A stretch of 64,000 bases of DNA from DATGUN01 sp035301285 (GTDB lineage Bacteria > Bacillota > Bacilli > Bacillales > Amphibacillaceae), in NCBI GenBank assembly GCA_035301285.1, contig DATGUN010000088.1:19955-83954 (forward strand), read 5' to 3'. Of the stretch, positions 59,010 to 64,000 are shown one piece after another (within the stretch, counting starts at the first letter, position 1; every line of letters begins with the position of its first letter). The notes beneath the pieces were generated by a model. That model searched no databases, had not been told where the DNA came from, and worked only from the letters and a program-made list of their open reading frames with translations. A program made the position numbers and the translations under genes.

Positions 59010-59863
59010 TCTATATCATTCCTCTTCTGTGATGTGCGAACCGATTTCTTTTTCCACCACATTGCCATCAATAAAATCATGATTGAAACCATTACAATGG
59101 TTCCGCCAGGAGGGATATCCAAGTAATATCCCATTATTAACCCTATGATAACAGCTATTTCACCAAAAGCAATAGAGAATAGCACCATTTGCTTGAATCC
59201 TTTGGCCAGCTGCATGCTTGAAGCGACTGGGAGTGTCATGAGTGCTGATACGAGCAGGACTCCGACGATACGGATCGAAGCCGCAATGACGAGTGCGGTG
59301 AGAACGATGAATAAAAAATGGATCCACTTGGCATGCAACCCAGAAACTTTTGCATGTATTTCATCAAAGGATAATGTAAATAATTCCTTATAAAAAATCA
59401 TGACAATAATAAATACAAAAACAGAAATGCCCACAATGGATAGAAAATCATTTTTACTGACAGCTGAAACCGAGCCGAACAGATAATTGAACAGATCTGT
59501 ATTAAATCCATTTGCCATTGATATAAATATAACGCTCAGTCCGACCCCGCCGGATAATATAATCGGTATGGCTAACTCTTGAAATGCTTTGTAGACACGT
59601 CTTAATTTTTCAATCAGCACAGCACCGATGACTGAAAAAAACATGCCACTGTATAATGGTGGAATGGCAAATGCCGGGATGCGTTTTTCGAGCAAGAGAC
59701 CGAAAGCGATTCCCGCTAAAGTGACGTGTGACAAGGCGTCTGCTATAAGGGATAGACGCCGAACGACTATAAATGATCCGAGTAAAGGTGCTATCAGTCC
59801 AATGAGAATGCCAGTTAAAAATGTATGTCTCAGAAAAGGAAATTCCAAAAAGTCTGCTAACAT
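59006..59863 (-). CDS. znuB: Zinc ABC transporter permease
   Basis: The membrane subunit (285 residues, about eight helices) of the zinc importer, similar to AdcB/ZnuB. Landmarks are GSFIVVRRLSLIADALSHVTLAG near the N-terminus and IRIVGVLLVSALMTLPVA in the second half. A basic tail closes the protein. TTGGAGGAAC precedes the ATG. It lies between the ATPase gene (16 bases upstream) and zur (4-base overlap). Confidence 0.95.
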   Translation of the reverse strand: MLADFLEFPFLRHTFLTGILIGLIAPLLGSFIVVRRLSLIADALSHVTLAGIAFGLLLEKRIPAFAIPPLYSGMFFSVIGAVLIEKLRRVYKAFQELAIPIILSGGVGLSVIFISMANGFNTDLFNYLFGSVSAVSKNDFLSIVGISVFVFIIVMIFYKELFTLSFDEIHAKVSGLHAKWIHFLFIVLTALVIAASIRIVGVLLVSALMTLPVASSMQLAKGFKQMVLFSIAFGEIAVIIGLIMGYYLDIPPGGTIVMVSIMILLMAMWWKKKSVRTSQKRNDIE

Positions 59864-59878
59864 AAGTGTTCCTCCAAC

Positions 59879-60640
59879 CTAGTGATGATGTGTGATAATT
59901 TCCACCGGATGACCGTATAATTTGGATAAATCTTCATCTGATAATGCTTTGAACTCATCTGCCCGTCTATGATAATGAAGTTCCTTGTTCAAACAAGCAA
60001 TATCAGTGGCATATTTTGTCATGATGCCGGTGTCATGCGTGACGAATAGAAGCGTCACTTTATTTTGGGTGTGTAAACGATGAAGCAGTTCATAAAAACG
60101 TTGCACATTTTCGATGTCGACCCCGACTGTCGGTTCATCCAGAATCAGTAATTCCGGTTCACTGACCAAAGATCTCGCGATGAAAACACGTTGTTGTTGG
60201 CCACCGGATAGATTGCCGATGTTTTCTTTTGCATAAGCATCCATGCCGACTTGTTCAAGCGCATGAAATATTTTATCTTTATGTTTTCTTTTGATAAATT
60301 TCCCATAACCGATTTTCGAAGTCAGCCCCATGGAAACAACTTCATGTACCGTTGCAGGGAAACCGCTGTTGAAAGCATTGGATTTTTGGGAAACGAAACC
60401 GATCCTGTTCCAGTTTCTAAATTGTCGAATCGGTTGATTGAACAATTGAATGTGACCCGTATCGGGACGCAACAATCCTAGTATAAGTTTAATCAAAGTT
60501 GTTTTTCCGCCTCCATTGGGCCCAACCAGACCCATGAATGACCCATGGGGAATGCTAAAGTCGATGTGGTTTAATATCAGTTTTTGTTCGTATTTAAAAG
60601 AGATATCTTTCATTGAGACAAGTGGTTCTTGCATATCCAT
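59879..60640 (-). CDS. znuC: Zinc ABC transporter ATPase
   Basis: The nucleotide-binding subunit (about 253 residues). Walker A is GPNGGGKTT, the signature LSGGQQQRVFIARSL, and Walker B LLILDEPTVGVD. The C-terminus carries His residues (PVEIITHHH), as in some zinc-system ATPases. The start is uncertain: ATG 60640 is used, but GTG 60649 and ATG 60634 are possible, with a poor TAGGA ribosome site. It follows the binding-protein gene by about 36 bases. Confidence 0.93.
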   Translation of the reverse strand: MDMQEPLVSMKDISFKYEQKLILNHIDFSIPHGSFMGLVGPNGGGKTTLIKLILGLLRPDTGHIQLFNQPIRQFRNWNRIGFVSQKSNAFNSGFPATVHEVVSMGLTSKIGYGKFIKRKHKDKIFHALEQVGMDAYAKENIGNLSGGQQQRVFIARSLVSEPELLILDEPTVGVDIENVQRFYELLHRLHTQNKVTLLFVTHDTGIMTKYATDIACLNKELHYHRRADEFKALSDEDLSKLYGHPVEIITHHH

Positions 60641-60676
60641 TCCATTCACATCCTAACTATTTTGATTGTGTTTAAC

Positions 60677-61603
60677 TCAGTTCAGGACTTCATCCAGCAC
60701 GTGTAGGTTTTTCTCCATCAATGTCAGATAATCATCTTGATTTTCGATATCCTTTTCTGTCAACACTGAAAGGTTATGAATTGTTAGTGCTTTTGCATCA
60801 ATATAATCCTGGATGATTTCAGAAATTTGATTCGATGCATTTTGTTCGAATATGACATAATGCAGATTCGAGGACTCTGCCTGGTGGATAATTTTTGTTA
60901 AATCACGTTGTGATGGCTCCTCACTGGATGATAAGCCATTGATCGGAAGTTGTTCAATTCCGTAACGTTCTTCCCAATAACCATAGGCGGCATGGGACAC
61001 AAGGATTGTTTTATTGTCCTTGTTTTGCAATGTGCTTTTGAAATCTTCATCGAGATGGATCAAATCTTCTTTCAGGCTTTCGAAGTTTGCAGTGAATAAC
61101 TTCTCTTTACCGGGATCAAGTTCAATCAATGTATCCTTGATATATGAGGCTGCCATAATCAACCGTGTTGGATCCAGCCACATATGTGGATCGATGTCGC
61201 CATGATCATGATGATGGATATCATCTTCGTCGTTATGGTCAGCCCTGAATAACTCCTTATGACGACCCAGTTCAATACGTTTTACATTTGTTTCTTGAAG
61301 GGCGTTCGCTGCCGTTTCTGCAAAACCTTCCATACCTGAGCCAAGATAAATGAATGCATCTCCTTTCGCAATATCAGTCATATCTTTCGTTGTCGGTTCA
61401 TACGTGTGAGCATCCACACCAGGGGGGTAGACTGACTGGCTCATGACTGCATCTCCCCCGATTCGTTCTACAGCATATTGTATGGGATATATAGATGTAT
61501 AAATCGTTAATTTATCATTATGGGATTCATCGGTCGCATCCTGACATCCAAAAAACAGGAAACACACCATCCCAAATACAATAACAATGAATATTTTTTT
61601 CAT
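60677..61603 (-). CDS. znuA: Zinc-binding lipoprotein of the ABC transporter
   Basis: The zinc-capturing subunit, 308 residues, with lipobox FFGC (Cys20). The ligands are His in GVDAHTYEPT, His in DIDPHMWLDP and His in VSHAAYGYW, the all-His zinc set. Between the first two is a His/Asp-rich loop (HNDEDDIHHHDHGD) that marks zinc-binding members. Start chosen at ATG 61603 (MKKIFIVI) with GGAAGGAAC 8 bases upstream. First gene of the operon znuA-znuC-znuB-zur. It contrasts with the Glu-type binding protein at 43.5 kb. Confidence 0.94.
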   Translation of the reverse strand: MKKIFIVIVFGMVCFLFFGCQDATDESHNDKLTIYTSIYPIQYAVERIGGDAVMSQSVYPPGVDAHTYEPTTKDMTDIAKGDAFIYLGSGMEGFAETAANALQETNVKRIELGRHKELFRADHNDEDDIHHHDHGDIDPHMWLDPTRLIMAASYIKDTLIELDPGKEKLFTANFESLKEDLIHLDEDFKSTLQNKDNKTILVSHAAYGYWEERYGIEQLPINGLSSSEEPSQRDLTKIIHQAESSNLHYVIFEQNASNQISEIIQDYIDAKALTIHNLSVLTEKDIENQDDYLTLMEKNLHVLDEVLN

Positions 61604-61639
61604 GCTCATGTTCCTTCCAATTAACACTATTTTTATATA

Positions 61640-61683
61640 ATATCGTAATCATTACGATTTGTAAATAAGAGTGATTACGATTT
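61640..61683 (-). promoter_or_regulatory. Zur box and promoter of the zinc operon
   Basis: The palindrome ATCGTAATCATTACGAT, within 61640-61660, matches the Bacillus Zur box AAATCGTAAT-N-ATTACGATTT at all but one outer base. A further half-site ATTACGATTT lies at 61674-61683. On the minus strand a promoter TTACAA - 16 bases - TATTAT brackets the palindrome, so Zur would block it when zinc is plentiful. Confidence 0.9.
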
Positions 61684-62115
61684 AAGAAAATATTTTAATG
61701 ACACTTATCTTTGACGGGGTATTTGAATGGTTAACATCACGGAGGATCGTTCAAGTGTCTGGACTCTGGAACATCAGATGGTTTTCTTGGGTGGCAAAGC
61801 TATTTATCGGTATCTATGTTATATAACAACAATTAAAAAGCGATTGTTTGAATGGGTGGTTGTCAAATCCTTATATTACAGCGCTCGGTTCAGCCGGGAA
61901 ATTAATTGACTTTAACAATCATTCGCAAAACTGTTTGCCAAATGTTCAAGAATAATTTATACTATTGATAAGAACGGTTTGAAATATACTTTACTTGGTG
62001 GAAAAATTTTAGCCATGATTTTATATATCGCTAAGATTTAAAAACAGTGTGGTGGTCGATTGATAAATGGCATCATCTACACGTTTTATACCCAAGTTTT
62101 ATTTTTCACTAAAAA
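61684..62115 (+). other. Intergenic region between the zinc operon and fadN
   Basis: No convincing gene. A good SigA promoter, TTGCCA (61935-61940) - 17 bases - TATACT (61958-61963), points to fadN but would give a leader of about 190 bases. An open frame at 61727-61909 lacks a ribosome site. Confidence 0.5.
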
Positions 62116-62133
62116 TGAATGAGTATTCATTCA
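62116..62133 (+). promoter_or_regulatory. FadR operator before fadN
   Basis: TGAATGAGTATTCATTCA is a full match to the Bacillus FadR site TGAATGANTANTCATTCA. It lies 22 bases before the fadN start. Long-chain acyl-CoA would release the repressor. Confidence 0.88.
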
Positions 62134-62155
62134 AAAAATGATTGGAGGAAATGAC

Positions 62156-64000
62156 ATGGTCCGAACGATCAAGCGAGCAGCAGTCCTTGGATCCGGAGTA
62201 ATGGGGTCAAGCATTGCTGCACATTTGGCCAATGTCGGAATAAACACGCTTATGCTCGACATTGTTCCAACAGAACTTACTAAAGAGGAAAAAGGAAAAG
62301 GATTGACGCTTGAAGATAAAGCTGTCCGTAATAAAATGGCTGAACAGGGAAAGAAAGGATTGATGAAACAAAGTCCTTCACCGATTACATCCAAAAATAG
62401 CCTGGACTTGATTGAAACAGGAAATATGGAAGATGATATCCAGAAATTAGGTGATGTGGACTGGATTATCGAAGTTGTTGTTGAAAATCTGGACATCAAG
62501 AAAAAGGTTTTGGCAAATGTGGAAAAACACCGTACCGAGGGAACGATTGTATCATCGAATACATCGGGTGTTTCCGTTAATAGAATGGTAGCGGATTGTT
62601 CAGATGAATTCAAAAAACATTTTATGGGGACACATTTTTTCAACCCACCCAGATATTTAAAGCTATTGGAAGTTATCCCGACTGAACATACTGAACGGGA
62701 AGTGCTTGATTTCATGAAGAAGTTTGGTGAAGATGTGTTAGGTAAAGGTGTTGTTGAGGCAAAAGACACCCCTAACTTTATCGCTAACCGAATCGGAACA
62801 TACGGATTGCTTGTAACAGTACAGGAGATGTTGAAGGGAAATTATTCGATTGGTGAAGTGGATTCTGTTACCGGTCCGATGATTGGGAGACCAAAAAGCG
62901 CTACATTTCGCACACTTGATGTTGTTGGTCTCGATACGTTCATTCATGTGGCGAAAAATGTTTATGATCAAGTGGAAGGAGAAGAAAAAGAAATCTTCGC
63001 CGTCCCCGCTCTCATGAACAAGATGTTTGAAAAAGGATGGTTAGGTGCGAAAAGCGGTCAAGGGTTTTATTTGAAGAAAAAAGGAAAAGAAGGCAGTACC
63101 ATCTATGAATTGAATCCCGAAACATTTGAATATGAAGACCGCAAAAAGTTGAAATCAGCTGCAACTGAAATGGCAAAACAGGAAAAAGGAACTGCGAATA
63201 AATTGAAAGCGCTTGTAAAATCAAAAGGTGACAGGGCAGGTGAATTTGTATGGAACGTGCTGAAACCAGTCATGTTGTATTCCGCGCGGCTTATTGGTGA
63301 AATCGCAGACGATATTGTTTCCATCGATAATGCAATGAAATGGGGATTCGGCTGGGAAGTCGGACCATTCGAAACGTGGGATGCCATTGGATTGGAAAAA
63401 TCTGTTGAACGCATGCAAGAAGAAGGAGAGAAAGTGCCCGATTGGGTACTGAATCTATTGAAAGATGGTCACAAATCTTTCTATAAAGAAGATAATGGCA
63501 GCGTGTCGTATTTTGATCAAGGTCGAGATCAATATAAACCATTGCAATTGAATCCAAAAGAAATCCATATTGCTAACCTCAAGAAGAAAAATGGTGTGAT
63601 CAAAAAAAATACCGGTGCCAGTTTGATAGATTTAGGTGATGATGTGCTCGGAATTGAATTTCACTCGAAAGGTAATGCAATCGGTCCGGACATTATGCAA
63701 ATGATGAATACAGCATTAGAAGAAGCTGATAAAAATTACCGAGGACTCGTTATAGGAAACCAAGGAAGCCATTTTTGCGTCGGTGCAAATCTTGGCATGA
63801 TGTTGATGGAAGCACAAGATGATAATTTTTTTGAACTGGAAATGGTCATCAGACAATTCCAGAATATGGCCATGAACATAAAATACTCAAACAAACCGGT
63901 TGTGACAGCGCCTTTTAACATGACAGTAGGCGGAGGAGCCGAAGTGGCACTGCCAGCTGCATCTATACAAGCGTCTGCCGAGACCTATATTGGACTTGTG
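62156..64000 (+). CDS. fadN: 3-hydroxyacyl-CoA dehydrogenase / enoyl-CoA hydratase FadN (3' end missing)
   Basis: The bifunctional beta-oxidation protein; 615 codons are present, and the frame is still open at the window edge (about 790 residues expected). The N-terminal NAD-binding domain starts AAVLGSGVMGSSIAAHLANV, with the dehydrogenase motif FMGTHFFNPPRYLKLLEVIP and the C-terminal dehydrogenase half further on. The hydratase/crotonase domain begins near residue 495, and its oxyanion region is seen as GSHFCVGANLG. TTGGAGG lies 8 bases before ATG 62156. In B. subtilis fadN heads an operon with fadA and fadE, expected beyond the edge here. Confidence 0.95.
   Translation, partial: MVRTIKRAAVLGSGVMGSSIAAHLANVGINTLMLDIVPTELTKEEKGKGLTLEDKAVRNKMAEQGKKGLMKQSPSPITSKNSLDLIETGNMEDDIQKLGDVDWIIEVVVENLDIKKKVLANVEKHRTEGTIVSSNTSGVSVNRMVADCSDEFKKHFMGTHFFNPPRYLKLLEVIPTEHTEREVLDFMKKFGEDVLGKGVVEAKDTPNFIANRIGTYGLLVTVQEMLKGNYSIGEVDSVTGPMIGRPKSATFRTLDVVGLDTFIHVAKNVYDQVEGEEKEIFAVPALMNKMFEKGWLGAKSGQGFYLKKKGKEGSTIYELNPETFEYEDRKKLKSAATEMAKQEKGTANKLKALVKSKGDRAGEFVWNVLKPVMLYSARLIGEIADDIVSIDNAMKWGFGWEVGPFETWDAIGLEKSVERMQEEGEKVPDWVLNLLKDGHKSFYKEDNGSVSYFDQGRDQYKPLQLNPKEIHIANLKKKNGVIKKNTGASLIDLGDDVLGIEFHSKGNAIGPDIMQMMNTALEEADKNYRGLVIGNQGSHFCVGANLGMMLMEAQDDNFFELEMVIRQFQNMAMNIKYSNKPVVTAPFNMTVGGGAEVALPAASIQASAETYIGLV

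Noticed and set aside
61727..61909. Open frame of 60 codons before fadN
   Set aside because: No ribosome site and no similarity I can see; lies upstream of a better promoter.
1..64000. CRISPR arrays or insertion sequences
   Set aside because: No regularly spaced repeats and no transposase genes were seen; the only mobile element is the one in ssrA.

Overview
The window is chromosomal DNA of a low-GC, spore-forming Gram-positive bacterium of the Bacillaceae. It looks like the Oceanobacillus / Virgibacillus / Lentibacillus side of the family. The evidence is Bacillus-type synteny (uvrBA, yvlCD-hprK-lgt-ppaX, trxB-yvcIJK-whiA-crh, cggR-gapA-pgk-tpiA-gpmI-eno, secG-est-rnr-smpB-ssrA, liaIHFSR), AGGAGG ribosome binding sites with frequent TTG/GTG starts, a CotY/CotZ-like coat protein, a Spo0E-like phosphatase, and a tmRNA tag (GKETNQPALAAA) close to the one I recall for Oceanobacillus. 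The species cannot be fixed from the sequence alone.

Layout. 1-2.9 kb: end of a ba3-type cytochrome oxidase operon (subunits II and I, a Sco copper chaperone, an unassigned membrane protein). 3.2-8.1 kb: uvrB-uvrA behind a LexA-type SOS box. 8.5-15.3 kb: yojF-bshB2 (bacillithiol), yvlC-yvlD, hprK-lgt-ppaX-yvoF, glpP and an MFS exporter. 15.4-19.2 kb: an SLC13 transporter (minus strand) and glpD behind a GlpP-type attenuator. 19.3-26.1 kb: a TPR protein, trxB, NUDIX, rapZ, glmR, whiA, crh and convergent clpP with a CtsR box. 26.4-29.8 kb: tRNA-Arg, a Cys/His-rich coat protein, a Spo0E-like phosphatase, a UbiA/MenA-like prenyltransferase with a CopD-like membrane protein, and a glutaredoxin. 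29.9-37 kb: the complete lower-glycolysis operon with a nearly perfect CggR operator. 37.2-45.5 kb: a nitroreductase, secG, est, rnr, a manganese-type ABC transporter, smpB and ssrA. 45.5-48.5 kb: a decayed integrated element. 48.6-53.4 kb: an M42 peptidase and the lia cell-envelope stress operon. 54-58.5 kb: a CwlO-like endopeptidase, a nitroreductase and a MoxR/DUF58 pair. 58.6-61.6 kb: znuA-znuC-znuB-zur (minus strand) with a Zur box. 62.1 kb to the end: fadN behind a FadR operator, cut by the window edge.

How the genes work together. Carbon control is concentrated here: HprK/P and PpaX act on Ser46 of HPr and Crh, crh is present with a cre-like site upstream, GlpP with its glpD leader handles glycerol, CggR controls triose metabolism, and RapZ/GlmR link carbon state to the cell wall. 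Metal supply is split between a zinc system (His-type metal site, Zur box) and a probable manganese system (Glu-type site, MntR-like boxes). Trans-translation and RNA quality control (rnr, smpB, ssrA) lie together.

The most unusual part is the roughly 3-kb element inserted in the 3' end of ssrA. A 16-bp direct repeat flanks it, and ssrA's own terminator now lies beyond the right repeat. It holds a truncated tyrosine integrase, two acidic lipoproteins, a broken XRE repressor and a sigma-70 region-4-like fragment. This order matches the lysogeny module of a temperate Gram-positive phage. The intact lipoproteins are the best candidates in the window for an undescribed function; superinfection exclusion is one hypothesis.
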